From Celeribacter indicus (GTDB taxonomy: Bacteria; Pseudomonadota; Alphaproteobacteria; Rhodobacterales; Rhodobacteraceae), in contig NZ_CP004393.1 of assembly GCF_000819565.1 (NCBI RefSeq), positions 3,224,001 to 3,288,000 of the forward strand: a stretch of DNA of 64,000 bases, given 5' to 3'. Below, one piece after another: positions 9,915 through 18,816 of this stretch. Position 1 is the first letter of the stretch. Each line of letters opens with the position of its first letter. The notes under the pieces were generated by a model, which ran no database searches, was not told the DNA's origin, and saw nothing but the letters and a program-made list of their open reading frames with translations. The position numbers and the translations under genes were made by a program.

Positions 9915-12131
9915 ATGACATTCGATCGGCAGAGGGTTTTCCAGGGACACCCGCCCGGCGCCGCCGGAGAGGGCATGCGTCCCGCCCACGACGATCCGCA
10001 AGCGCAGCCCGAGCGGCGCAGGCCGATCGGCCAGATCCTCGTCGATATGGGCGCGCTCGCGCCCGGCGATCTCGTGCGGGCCACCGCGATCCGCCACCGG
10101 GAGGACGCCCGGATCGGCGACATCCTCCTCGCGCACGGCATGGTGGAGGAGGCGACGCTCTACCGCGCCCTCGCCCGCCAGTATCATGCCATCGTCGCGG
10201 ATTTCGCGGGCATGCCGCCCGACGTGCGCCTGATCGACCGGCTTGGCGCGGACGAATGCCTCCGCCGCGGGCTCCTGCCGTGGCGGCACAGCGGCGGCAC
10301 GGTGGTGGTCGCGGCCTGCCGCCCGGAGGAATTCGAAAGCCTGCGTCCGCGCCTGACGGCGATCTTCGGCCCGGTCCGCCTCGCCGTCACCTCGGAAACG
10401 GCGCTGCACCAGGCGCTCCTCGGCTCGCGCCAGCGCAGGCTCGCCGCCTGTGCCGAAACCCGCGTGGCGGCGCATGAGAGCTGTCGCGAGATGGATGTCC
10501 ACCGGATCACCCGGATCGTCTCCGCCCTCGGCATCGTCCTGCTGCTGCTCGCGCTGTTCCGGCCGCTCGCCGCCGCGATCCTGCTCACCTCCTGGGCGGT
10601 GCTCACGCTCCTCGTCTCCACCGCGCTCAAGCTCGCCGCCGCCTTCGCGCAGGCGAAATATTCGCAGGACCGGCAGACCATGTTCTCCTCGCGGCGCAAG
10701 ACGGCGCGGCTGCCCATCGTCTCGGTCATGGTGCCGCTCTTCCGGGAACGGGAGATCGCCTCCCGCCTGATCCGCCGCCTGTCGCGCCTCAGCTATCCGC
10801 GCGAGCTGCTCGATATCCTGCTCGTCGTCGAGGAGGACGACCTCGTGACGCAGGAGGCCATCGCCGGCACAGAGCTTCCACGCTGGATGCGGCAGGTGAT
10901 CGTGCCGCGCGGCGGGGTCAAGACGAAGCCGCGCGCGCTCAACTTCGCGCTCGATTTCTGCCGCGGCTCGATCGTCGGCATCTACGATGCCGAGGACGCG
11001 CCCGAACCGGAGCAGATCCACAAGGTCGCCACCCGCTTCGCACAGGTCGGCCCCGAGGTCGCCTGCCTTCAGGGTGTGCTCGACTTCTACAACGCCCGCA
11101 CCAACTGGCTCTCGCGCTGCTTCACCGTCGAATACGCCTCGTGGTTCCGGGTGATCCTGCCGGGATACGAGCGCATGGGCCTCACCGTGCCGCTGGGCGG
11201 GACGACGCTGTTCTTCCGCCGCGACGCGATCGAGAAGCTCGGCGGCTGGGATGCCCACAACGTCACCGAGGATGCCGATCTCGGCGTGCGGCTGGCGCGC
11301 CACGGCTACCGCACGGAACTGTTGCACACCGCGACCGGGGAGGAGGCGAATTGCCGCCTCTGGCCCTGGATCAAGCAGCGTTCGCGCTGGCTCAAGGGCT
11401 ATGCGATGACCTATGCCATGCACATGCAGAACCCGCGCCGGCTTCTCGCCGATCTCGGCCCCTGGCGCTTCTTCGGCGTGCAGGTGCTGTTTCTCGGCGC
11501 GCTCTCGCAATTCCTGCTGGCCCCGCTCCTGTGGTCCTTCTGGCTCTTCCCGCTCGGCCTGCCGCATCCGATGCGCACGCTGCTGCCCCACGATGTCATC
11601 ATCGTCCTGGGCGGGCTGTTCCTTCTATCGGAGGTCGTCACCGTGGCCTGCGCCATGGTCGCCACCTCGACCCCGAGCCACAAATGGCTCTGGCCATGGG
11701 TGCCGACCCTGCATTTCTATTATCCGCTGGCGACATTCGCCGCCATCAAGGGGCTGTGGGAAATCGTGACGAAGCCCTTCTACTGGGACAAGACCGTGCA
11801 CGGGGTGCATGACCTCGGCTTTCACGAGGAGGAGGAGAACTCACGGACCGCGGAGGCCTCCTGCGGCCCCGCCGATGCCCCCGGCGCGGTCCTGCCCGAA
11901 CCGACCGGCAGTCCGGGCTTTGCGGAGGCGAGACGGGCCTTTCTCTTCGAGACCTACGAGCGCAGCGCGCGGGCCGCACCGCCGGTCGCCCCCCGGCACC
12001 TGACCTTCGGGCTCGACCTGGATCGCGCCGGACATCGCGCAGGGCCGCCGTCGGCGTCCGCGCGCGCCGACGGCGGCGGCCCTGCGGCCCGCGCGGTCGT
12101 GCCCGATGCCCTGCCCTCCGCCTCCGGGTAA
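9915..12131 (+). CDS. membrane GT2 glycosyltransferase with N-terminal MshEN/GspE_N-like domain
   Basis: This 738-residue protein has three parts. Residues 37-105 hold two consecutive GspE_N/MshEN-like repeats, PIGQILVDMGALAPGDL and RIGDILLAHGMVEEATLYRA(LARQ). Residues about 200-240 form two membrane segments. Residues about 265-500 form a processive GT2 domain with DAED (358-361), TEDAD (451-455) and QRSRW (488-492), the D,D,D,QxxRW set of cellulose synthase-like enzymes, followed by more membrane segments (520-620) and an Ala/Glu-rich cytoplasmic tail. It probably polymerises or exports an exopolysaccharide. MshEN domains elsewhere bind cyclic di-GMP; that role here is inference. No polysaccharide operon surrounds it. 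ATG 9975 is an alternative start. Confidence 0.85.
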   Translation: MTFDRQRVFQGHPPGAAGEGMRPAHDDPQAQPERRRPIGQILVDMGALAPGDLVRATAIRHREDARIGDILLAHGMVEEATLYRALARQYHAIVADFAGMPPDVRLIDRLGADECLRRGLLPWRHSGGTVVVAACRPEEFESLRPRLTAIFGPVRLAVTSETALHQALLGSRQRRLAACAETRVAAHESCREMDVHRITRIVSALGIVLLLLALFRPLAAAILLTSWAVLTLLVSTALKLAAAFAQAKYSQDRQTMFSSRRKTARLPIVSVMVPLFREREIASRLIRRLSRLSYPRELLDILLVVEEDDLVTQEAIAGTELPRWMRQVIVPRGGVKTKPRALNFALDFCRGSIVGIYDAEDAPEPEQIHKVATRFAQVGPEVACLQGVLDFYNARTNWLSRCFTVEYASWFRVILPGYERMGLTVPLGGTTLFFRRDAIEKLGGWDAHNVTEDADLGVRLARHGYRTELLHTATGEEANCRLWPWIKQRSRWLKGYAMTYAMHMQNPRRLLADLGPWRFFGVQVLFLGALSQFLLAPLLWSFWLFPLGLPHPMRTLLPHDVIIVLGGLFLLSEVVTVACAMVATSTPSHKWLWPWVPTLHFYYPLATFAAIKGLWEIVTKPFYWDKTVHGVHDLGFHEEEENSRTAEASCGPADAPGAVLPEPTGSPGFAEARRAFLFETYERSARAAPPVAPRHLTFGLDLDRAGHRAGPPSASARADGGGPAARAVVPDALPSASG

Positions 12132-12137
12132 GACGGC

Positions 12138-12785
12138 TCAGCGATCCTTCGCCGCATCGACCTTCAGACGGGTGACGAACGCCTTGGAAATGTGGTTCGA
12201 CAGGGCCTTGTGCGCGGCCTCCCCGTCGCCCGCCTCGATCGCGGAGACGATCATGTCATGCTCCTTGATCGCCTCCTCGCCCCGGCCCTCGGCGGCCAGC
12301 GACGTGGTCGCGAGCAGCGCCATCGAGCGGTGGACGAGATCGAGCTGCTGCACCAGATACCGGTTGTGCGAGGCGAGATGGATCTGCTTGTGAAAGCGCC
12401 GGTTTGCCCGGCTCATTTCCTCGGGCTTGCCGATCAGGCCGCGATCCTCCTCGACCATGTCGCGCAGCACCCGCATCTCCTCGGGCGTGGCATGGCGCGC
12501 GGCAAGGCGCGCGGCGAGGCCCTCGAGCTCGGTGCGCACGACATAGAGATCCGCCATCTGGTTATGGTCGAGCGAGGCGACGATCAGCGAGCGCCCGTCG
12601 CGCGTCAGCATCGACTGGGTCTCGAGCCGTTGCAGCGCCTCGCGGATCGGGGTGCGCGAGACGCCGAACCGCTCGGCAAGCTCGCTTTCCACGAGCCGGT
12701 CGCCGGGACGGTAGATCCCGGTGTCGATCGCGTCGAGGATCAGCTCGTAGGCGTCCTTCGGCCCCATGCGTGCGTCTTTCGTCAT
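12138..12785 (-). CDS. GntR-family transcriptional regulator (FadR/FCD subgroup)
   Basis: The 215-residue protein starts at ATG 12785 behind GGCGGAG; an in-frame start at 12818 is less likely. The N-terminal winged helix (ELAERFGVSRTPIREALQRLE, described in pieces: AERFGVSRTPIREAL at about residues 38-52) is typical of GntR. The C-terminal FCD-type helical domain has the metal-binding pattern in RTELEGLAARLAA, RFHKQIHLASHN and SNHISKAF, with His residues that usually bind metal or carboxylates. Its effector and targets are unknown. It is convergent with the glycosyltransferase and divergent from the nucleotidase gene (123 bp apart). Confidence 0.9.
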   Translation of the reverse strand: MTKDARMGPKDAYELILDAIDTGIYRPGDRLVESELAERFGVSRTPIREALQRLETQSMLTRDGRSLIVASLDHNQMADLYVVRTELEGLAARLAARHATPEEMRVLRDMVEEDRGLIGKPEEMSRANRRFHKQIHLASHNRYLVQQLDLVHRSMALLATTSLAAEGRGEEAIKEHDMIVSAIEAGDGEAAHKALSNHISKAFVTRLKVDAAKDR

Positions 12786-12908
12786 CGTCTCCGCCGTCCT
12801 TTCACAGAGCCGAACCATAGACAGCGCCCCCCTGCGGGATCAAGCGCTAACACCGGGCACGACCACCTTGCCCTTGCGCCCCGCGCCGCGGCGACGTAGC
12901 AAGGCGGC

Positions 12909-13562
12909 ATGGCTGCCGATCCCTTCTCCCACGTCAAGACCTGGGTCTTCGACCTCGACAACACGCTCTACCCGCCCTCCGCGGCGCTGTTCTCGCAGAT
13001 CGAGATCCGCATGACCGACTGGGTCGCACGCGAGCTCGGCGTGACGACGGAGGAGGCGAACCGGCTGCGCGGCGCCTACTGGCGCGATTTCGGCACCACG
13101 CTCTCGGGAATGATGGCCAATCACGGCACCGACCCGCTGCCCTATCTCACCTATGTGCATGACATCGACTTCTCCGGCCTCGCCGCCGATGCCGAGCTGA
13201 AGGCGGCGATCACCGCCCTTCCCGGCCGCAAGATCGTCTACACCAACGGCTCCGCGCCCTATGCCGAACGCGTGCTCGAGGCCCGCGGGCTTGCCGGGAT
13301 CTTCAACGCGGTCTACGGGATCGAACACGCGAATTTCCACCCGAAGCCGCGGGCCGAAGCCTTCGACACGGTCTGGAAACTCGACCGGGTCACACCGGGG
13401 GAGGCCGCGATGTTCGAGGACGATCCGCGCAATCTCGAGGTGCCCCATGCGCTCGGCATGAAGACCGTGCATGTCGCCCCCGCCGCGCTCGATCCGCCGG
13501 CGCCGCATATCCATCACCATACGGACAACCTGGCGCGCTTCCTGCGCGACCTGCGGGCCTGA
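12909..13562 (+). CDS. pyrimidine 5'-nucleotidase, HAD family
   Basis: This is a 217-residue HAD hydrolase of the SDT1/pyrimidine 5'-nucleotidase group. Motif I is FDLDNTLYPP (D15, D17), followed by the group's FSQIEIRMTDWV and LRGAYWRDFGTTLSG cap. Motif II is VYTNGSAPYA, motif III includes KPRAEAF, and motif IV is MFEDDPRN. It would dephosphorylate pyrimidine nucleoside monophosphates in the cytoplasm. Length is normal. Confidence 0.9.
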   Translation: MAADPFSHVKTWVFDLDNTLYPPSAALFSQIEIRMTDWVARELGVTTEEANRLRGAYWRDFGTTLSGMMANHGTDPLPYLTYVHDIDFSGLAADAELKAAITALPGRKIVYTNGSAPYAERVLEARGLAGIFNAVYGIEHANFHPKPRAEAFDTVWKLDRVTPGEAAMFEDDPRNLEVPHALGMKTVHVAPAALDPPAPHIHHHTDNLARFLRDLRA

Positions 13563-13657
13563 GCCGCGCGGCGCTGCGGCAATCCGCCACCGTGTTCCCG
13601 GCCCCCGCGGGTCCTATATCGCGGCACGAACGATACCCGCGCCACGGAGACACGCAC

Positions 13658-13903
13658 ATGACCGACGCGACAGCCGCCGCCCTTCCCCTGTCCGACCACG
13701 ACGACAACGACCGCGGCCATGCCGGCACCACGGGCGAAGCCACCCCGCGCGGCGTGGCGATGGTCCTCCTCGCCGTCGTGGCGGTGATCGCGGCGCTCGT
13801 CTACGGCGCCTTCGCGATCGGTCCCTGGGTGCTCGGCGTCACCGCCCTGGCGACGGTGCCGGTCATCTATGTCGTGCTGATCCTGCTCACCACCGGCCAC
13901 TGA
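13658..13903 (+). CDS. small two-helix membrane protein
   Basis: An 81-residue protein from ATG 13658 (ACGGAGA upstream). A hydrophilic Asp/His-rich N-terminus (residues 1-33) is followed by two hydrophobic helices (about 34-53 and 55-78). Not recognised beyond hypothetical membrane protein; similar small proteins occur next to HAD genes in related genomes. Function unknown. Confidence 0.6.
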   Translation: MTDATAAALPLSDHDDNDRGHAGTTGEATPRGVAMVLLAVVAVIAALVYGAFAIGPWVLGVTALATVPVIYVVLILLTTGH

Positions 13904-13999
13904 CCGCCGCGCGGCGGCCTGCCCCTTGGACAAATCCCGCCTTTGCGCCTACATCTCGCGTGACGCGCGCGCCCCGAGGCGGCGCAAAGGAGGATCCCG

Positions 14000-15223
14000 A
14001 TGCGTGCAGAGCTTTCCCGTGAGACCGTCGACGTGCTCGTGTCCGGAGGCGGCATCGCCGGCATGATCGCCGCCGCGGCCTTCGGCGCCGCAGGCTTCCG
14101 GACACTGATGGTCGACCCCGCGCCGCCCGTGACGACGGGCGATGCGGCCGGCGCCGACCTGCGTTCCACCGCCTTCCTGCGCCCGGCACGCGATCTCTTT
14201 GCCCGGATCGGCATCTGGGAGAGGCTCGCCCCGCATGCCACCCCGCTCGAGGCGCTGCGCATCGTCGATACGGTGCCCTCGGACGCCGGCGGCGCCCCCC
14301 ATATCCGCGCCCAGCGCCAGTTCGAGGGGCGGGAGACCGCCGACGAGCCCTTTGGATGGAATTTCCTCAACTGGGTGATCCGCCGCGAGCTCGCGAGGGC
14401 CCTGCCGGAGTTTCCCGAAGTCGAGTTGCGCTACGGCACGGGGTTCCGCAGCCTCGTCACCCGCAGCGACGCCGCCCTCGTCACCCTCACCGATGCCACC
14501 CAGGTGCGCGCGCGTCTCGTGATCGCCGCCGACGGCCGCGACAGCCCGGTGCGCACCGCCGCGGGCATCGGCGTGCGCCTCACCCGCTACGGCCAGAAAT
14601 CCCTCGCCTTCACCGCGACGCACGACTTCCCGCACGGCAATGTCTCCACCGAGATCTACCGCGAGGGCGGCCCCTTCACCATGGTGCCGCTGCCCGATCT
14701 CGACGGCCGGCCCGCCTCCGCCATCGTCTGGATGAACAGGGGGCCCTACGCGACCGAGCTGCTCCATATGGAGCCTGCGCGGTTCAACACCGTCATGACC
14801 GAGCGCGCGGCGGGAATGTTCGGACGGATGGACCTCGCCTCCCGCCGGGCGATCTTCCCGATCGTCACGCAGGTCGCCGACAGGCTGGCCGCCGAACGCG
14901 TGGCGCTCATCGCGGAGGCCGCCCATGTGCTGCCCCCCATCGGGGCGCAGGGGCTCAATACCTCGCTCAACGATCTCGCCCAGCTTCTGGCGCTGGCCGA
15001 CGCCGATCCCGTCGCGCTCGGATCCGCCGGGATGCTCGACGCCTATGCCCGCGCGCGCCGCCGCGACATCGGGCTGCGCGCACAGGCGGTGGACCTGTTC
15101 AACCGGATCACGCGCTCGGACGAGGACCTGCTGCAATCGCTCCGCCTCGTGGGGCTGAAGGCCGTGCATGACCTGACCCCGATCCGCCGCGGAGTGATGA
15201 AGGCCGGACTCGGGCCGCTCTGA
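14000..15223 (+). CDS. UbiH/UbiF-family FAD-dependent monooxygenase
   Basis: This 407-residue flavoprotein has the dinucleotide-binding GGGIAG (16-21), an LRSTAF motif, the NAD(P)H/FAD DG motif IAADGRDSPVR, and the second FAD motif ALIAEAAHVLPPIGAQGLN. The usual GDAAH appears as AEAAH, a change often seen in this alphaproteobacterial branch. The family hydroxylates the ubiquinone ring; which carbon is modified cannot be decided here. ATG 14000 follows AAAGGAGG. It is convergent with the aminotransferase gene across a hairpin. Confidence 0.85.
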   Translation: MRAELSRETVDVLVSGGGIAGMIAAAAFGAAGFRTLMVDPAPPVTTGDAAGADLRSTAFLRPARDLFARIGIWERLAPHATPLEALRIVDTVPSDAGGAPHIRAQRQFEGRETADEPFGWNFLNWVIRRELARALPEFPEVELRYGTGFRSLVTRSDAALVTLTDATQVRARLVIAADGRDSPVRTAAGIGVRLTRYGQKSLAFTATHDFPHGNVSTEIYREGGPFTMVPLPDLDGRPASAIVWMNRGPYATELLHMEPARFNTVMTERAAGMFGRMDLASRRAIFPIVTQVADRLAAERVALIAEAAHVLPPIGAQGLNTSLNDLAQLLALADADPVALGSAGMLDAYARARRRDIGLRAQAVDLFNRITRSDEDLLQSLRLVGLKAVHDLTPIRRGVMKAGLGPL

Positions 15224-15224
15224 T

Positions 15225-15296
15225 CTCCTTTGCTGTGCAAATACTCGACGGCGCGGCGGCCGGAGCCCGTGCGCCGTGAGTATTTCTCGCAGCAAA
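15225..15296. repeat. extragenic inverted-repeat element / bidirectional terminator
   Basis: Two arms, about 15229-15252 and 15272-15296, form an imperfect inverted repeat: TTTGCTG-(4)-AATACTC then ACGGCGC, pairing with GCGCCGT, GAGTATT and GCAGCAAA. It lies between two convergent genes. The left arm shares 23 of 24 bases with 53101-53124 upstream of murD. Confidence 0.65.
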
Positions 15297-15302
15297 AAGC
15301 CC

Positions 15303-16436
15303 TCAGCCGGACAGCACCCGGTCGAGCGCCGTCTCGAGCCGCGCCACGGTGGCATCGACCTCCCGGAGCTTGTCGAGGCCGAAGAGGCCGAGGCGGAAGG
15401 TGGAGAAGTCCGGCCCCTCGTCGCACACCAGCGGCACGCCGGCCGCGATCTGCACCCCCTGCCCGGCAAAGGCCTTGCCGGACCTGATCTCCGGATCGTC
15501 GGTGTAGCAGACGACCACCCCCGGCGCCTCGACGCCTTCGGCGGCGACGGAGGCGAAGCCGCGCGCCTTCAGCAGCGCGCGCACCCGCCGCCCCTGTTCC
15601 CATTGCGCCTCCGACAGCCTGTCGAAGCCGAAGGCCTTCGTCTCGAGCATCGCGTCGCGGAAGGCGCGCAGCGCGTCGGTCGGCATGGTCGCGTGATAGG
15701 CGTGGCCGCCGGAGGTATAGGCCTCCATGATCGACAGCCATTTGCCGAGGTCGATGGCGAAGGAGGAGGAGGCGCGCGATTTCACCGCCTCCACGGCACG
15801 GCCGGAGAGCATGACGAGGCCGGCGGAGGGCTGGGCCGACCAGCCCTTTTGCGGGGCGGAGAGCAGGATGTCGACGCCCGTCGCCGCCATGTCGACCCAG
15901 GCGCATCCCGAGGCGATGCAGTCGAGCACCATCAGCCCGCCCGTCTCATGCACGGCCTCGACCAGGGCGCGGATATAGGCGTCCGGCAGGATGATGCCCG
16001 AAGAGGTCTCCACATGCGGGGCGAAGACCGCGGCGGGGCGGATCTCCCGGATCTTCGCCACCGCCTCCCCGAGCGGCGGCGGAGCGAAGGGCGCCTGGGT
16101 GCCGTTGCCGGTGCGGCGCGCCTTCAGCACGGCTTCCGAGGCCGGGATCCCGCCCGTCTCGAAGATCTGGCTCCAGCGATAGGAGAAGAAGCCGTTGCGG
16201 ATCACCACCACGTCCTCGCCGCCCGCGATCTGGCGCGCGACCGCCTCCATCGCATAGGTGCCGCCGCCGGGCACGACGCAGGCGGTCTCGGCGCGATAGA
16301 CCTCGCAGAGCGTCGCATGGATGTCGCGCATCACCTGCTGGAAGGCGGCGGACATGTGGTTGAGCGCGCGGTCGGTGAAGACCACGGAGAATTCCAGCAG
16401 TCCATCGGGGTCGATATCGGGGCGCAGGGCGGTCAT
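15303..16436 (-). CDS. class V PLP-dependent aminotransferase (alanine-glyoxylate / serine-pyruvate type)
   Basis: 377 residues. ATG 16436 follows GAGGAGAG. Fold-type I features: PGGGTYAMEA (56-65), HVETSSGI (141-148), the Asp that holds the pyridine ring in VLDCIASG (D172), and the PLP Lys in SAPQKGW (K197). This resembles the alanine-glyoxylate/serine-pyruvate aminotransferase group, which interconverts amino acids and glyoxylate or pyruvate in the cytoplasm. The precise substrate is not determined by the sequence. Confidence 0.88.
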   Translation of the reverse strand: MTALRPDIDPDGLLEFSVVFTDRALNHMSAAFQQVMRDIHATLCEVYRAETACVVPGGGTYAMEAVARQIAGGEDVVVIRNGFFSYRWSQIFETGGIPASEAVLKARRTGNGTQAPFAPPPLGEAVAKIREIRPAAVFAPHVETSSGIILPDAYIRALVEAVHETGGLMVLDCIASGCAWVDMAATGVDILLSAPQKGWSAQPSAGLVMLSGRAVEAVKSRASSSFAIDLGKWLSIMEAYTSGGHAYHATMPTDALRAFRDAMLETKAFGFDRLSEAQWEQGRRVRALLKARGFASVAAEGVEAPGVVVCYTDDPEIRSGKAFAGQGVQIAAGVPLVCDEGPDFSTFRLGLFGLDKLREVDATVARLETALDRVLSG

Positions 16437-16724
16437 CGGGCTCTCCTCGGGTCTTGACGCGGCGATGCGGGGCGCGGCGGCGATGCAGATGGGTGACAGG
16501 ATCCGCGAAAACGCCGCCCGCCGCCGGCGAGATGTGGACAAGCGGAGGGCGGCCTGCGCATCCTGTCGCAGGCGTCTCCGCAGGATCGGATCAAAAGAAA
16601 CACCGGGCGGCGGAAAACACAAGGCGCAAGAGGCAGTATCCGGGGCCCAGGTTCCGGTCGGACGGGCGGAGCGGGCGCAACGGTGGCCCGACCATCCCGC
16701 CGGATTTCCAGGAAGGGACAGGCG

Positions 16725-17828
16725 ATGTCCACGGAACAGATCGTCGTCATGGGCGGCTCCCTGCTCGACAATGCCGCGATCGGGACGAACCATGGCAGCG
16801 GCAACGGCGGCCAGGTGATCATCCAGAACGGCACCCTGCCCTTCGGCACGGATGACGTGATCGTCATCACCGTGGAGAACGTGCGCGCGGGCGAGGTCAC
16901 GGGATCGAGCCGCATCGTCGGGATGAAGGTCTACGACAATGCCGCGGCCTATGTGAACGGCGAGACGCTCTATACCTACGGGCCGATGAATCCCGGCCAG
17001 TCGGCGAATATCCAGGGCGATCTCTCGGGGCTCGGCGACACCTATCTGCGCTTCAATGCCAATGTCCTCGTCTCCTCCGACGGCGGTCCGCGGCTCAACA
17101 ACGTGATCCTCGCGCCCGGCGTGGACCTGACGCAGTTGAATCCGCCGGTCCGCATCGACCACCGCAGCGACACGGACGACGACGGCGACGGGGTGACGGA
17201 GCGCGCCGGCGATGGCAATTTCAACATCGGCAACAACCATTTCGCCCTGGAGGAGATCGCCGCGGCCGTCTGTTTCACCCAGGGCACGCGGATCGACACG
17301 CCGGAGGGGCCGCGGCTCATCGAGGAGCTGGCCGCGGGAGATCTCGTCCACACGCTCGATCACGGTCCGCAGCCGATCCGCTGGATCGGATCGCGCCGCG
17401 TCGCTGCCTGCGGTGCGCTCGCGCCGGTGGTGATCCGGGCGGGGGCGCTCGGCAACCTGCGCGACCTGAGGGTGAGCCCGAACCACCGGATGCTCCTGCG
17501 CGGCCCGATGGCGGAGATGCTCTTCGGCGAGCGCGACGTGCTCGTCGCGGCGAAACATCTCGTCAACGACACCACGATCCGACGCGCCGGGGGCGGCGAG
17601 GTCACCTATTTCCATATGCTGTTCGACAGCCACCAGATCGTCTTCGCCGAAGCCTGCCCGACGGAAAGCCTCTATCCGGGGGCGGAGGCGCTCCGCTCCG
17701 TGAGCGACGCCGCCCGGAGGGAAATCCTCCTGCTCTTTCCCGAGCTCGCCACCGCGGACGGGACGCAGGCGCTCGCCCGCTACGAGCTGACCGCCTGGGA
17801 GGCGCAGACCCTGTGCCACGCCGGCTGA
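16725..17828 (+). CDS. Hint-domain protein
   Basis: 366 residues from ATG 16725 (GGAAGGGACA upstream). The N-terminal part (1-145) is beta-rich with no clear family. A short acidic run, DTDDDGDG, near 149-156 looks like a calcium-binding loop. The Hint domain begins at C183 (VCFTQGTRIDTPEG), includes IEELAAGDLV, SPNHRM with the conserved His, and FDSHQIVFAE..TESL. It has no signal peptide, consistent with RTX-like type I secreted proteins, but no secretion genes are nearby. It is a paralogue of the truncated gene at 1-665, sharing GNxxxLxVSPxHRMLLRG. Self-processing is inferred only. Confidence 0.82.
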   Translation: MSTEQIVVMGGSLLDNAAIGTNHGSGNGGQVIIQNGTLPFGTDDVIVITVENVRAGEVTGSSRIVGMKVYDNAAAYVNGETLYTYGPMNPGQSANIQGDLSGLGDTYLRFNANVLVSSDGGPRLNNVILAPGVDLTQLNPPVRIDHRSDTDDDGDGVTERAGDGNFNIGNNHFALEEIAAAVCFTQGTRIDTPEGPRLIEELAAGDLVHTLDHGPQPIRWIGSRRVAACGALAPVVIRAGALGNLRDLRVSPNHRMLLRGPMAEMLFGERDVLVAAKHLVNDTTIRRAGGGEVTYFHMLFDSHQIVFAEACPTESLYPGAEALRSVSDAARREILLLFPELATADGTQALARYELTAWEAQTLCHAG

Positions 17829-17844
17829 GGCGGGCGAGGCGGTC

Positions 17845-18651
17845 TCAGCGGGTGCGGGAGACGGAGCGCGGCGCGAGCGCGGAGGGCAGGTCCGGCGCGA
17901 GGGACAGCGCGGCTTCCATATATTCCATATAGATGTCGTTGGCCGCGAGAAGCGTCGGCGGCGGTGCCGGCGGGCCGTCCTTTTCCGGGCGATAGACCGG
18001 AAGCGGCGAGCGGCGGATCTCGAGCTTGCAGAAGGGCTGTTTCGCGATCCAGCCCTGCATGTCCGCGCGCTTGTCCTGCGAATGGAACGGGCCCCAGTCG
18101 GCGGCGACCCCGCGCATGCCGGCGCTCACCACCTGATCGCGCGCGACGGTACGCGCCATGATCCGCACCGCGCAGGCGAGGTTCTTGCGCCCGTCCTTGA
18201 GCGCGCTGGCGGATTGCGCCTCGCAGCCATAGGCCCGCGCCGTGGGCGGGGAGATCTGCACGAGGCCGACCCAGGCCCCGCCGCCGCCGACCGCGGTCTC
18301 GCGCCAGGTGCTTTCGTGATAGGAGAGCGTGGACAGAAGGCCGGCCCAGAAGGCCGCCCGCCCCTGAAGGGTCTGGTCGCGATAGCCGGGGCACCAGCTG
18401 TCGATATCGCGCGGAATGGTGCTCAGCAGGCGGCTGCCATGGGACTTGACCGCCCCCATCGTCGCGCGGGTCCAGGCGGGGCCGTTGCGCTGCGATTTCC
18501 AGCGCAGCTCCGGCATCTTCAGCTCGTAGGGGCGCGACACCGGCACCGGGCTCGTCTCCACCGTCTTCGCTGTCTCCGCCGCACGTCCCGTGCCGCCCGT
18601 CACAACGAGCGCGCAGAACGCGGCGCCCAACACGCATCGGTATCGTCTCAT
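17845..18651 (-). CDS. lytic transglycosylase-like (SLT-fold) periplasmic protein
   Basis: 268 residues from ATG 18651. A signal peptide (1-24, ending GRAA) precedes a lysozyme-like core: SYHESTW holds the likely catalytic Glu (E113), then GGGAWVGLVQISPPTARAYGC is the GLxQI part of the SLT fold (given here in sequence pieces AWVGLVQISP and TARAYGC). Several Cys suggest disulfides. It would cleave peptidoglycan glycan strands in the periplasm. Long N- and C-terminal extensions show no known domains. It is divergent from gatB (165 bp). Confidence 0.8.
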   Translation of the reverse strand: MRRYRCVLGAAFCALVVTGGTGRAAETAKTVETSPVPVSRPYELKMPELRWKSQRNGPAWTRATMGAVKSHGSRLLSTIPRDIDSWCPGYRDQTLQGRAAFWAGLLSTLSYHESTWRETAVGGGGAWVGLVQISPPTARAYGCEAQSASALKDGRKNLACAVRIMARTVARDQVVSAGMRGVAADWGPFHSQDKRADMQGWIAKQPFCKLEIRRSPLPVYRPEKDGPPAPPPTLLAANDIYMEYMEAALSLAPDLPSALAPRSVSRTR

Positions 18652-18816
18652 GTTCGTTTTATACCCTTGCGGGGCTGCTGCCCTGCCCGGCCTCGTCTTG
18701 TTTCCAATCCGCGCGCATATTGCGCAAAACGCCTCCGCTTGGAAACCGGCCCCCTTGCCTGCGAGCGGGCAACCGCCTAGAACGCGGTTCAGACCGGATT
18801 TGGAAGGACCCGTGCC

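Noticed and set aside
15303..17819. 838-codon ORF covering the aminotransferase and the antisense of the Hint gene
   Set aside because: Only the last 377 codons match the aminotransferase family and a clear ATG with ribosome site lies at 16436; the rest is antisense read-through.
16725..17828. Intein insertion in a host gene
   Set aside because: The Hint domain is C-terminal with no extein following and no splice-site Asn plus Cys/Ser/Thr, so protein splicing is not supported.
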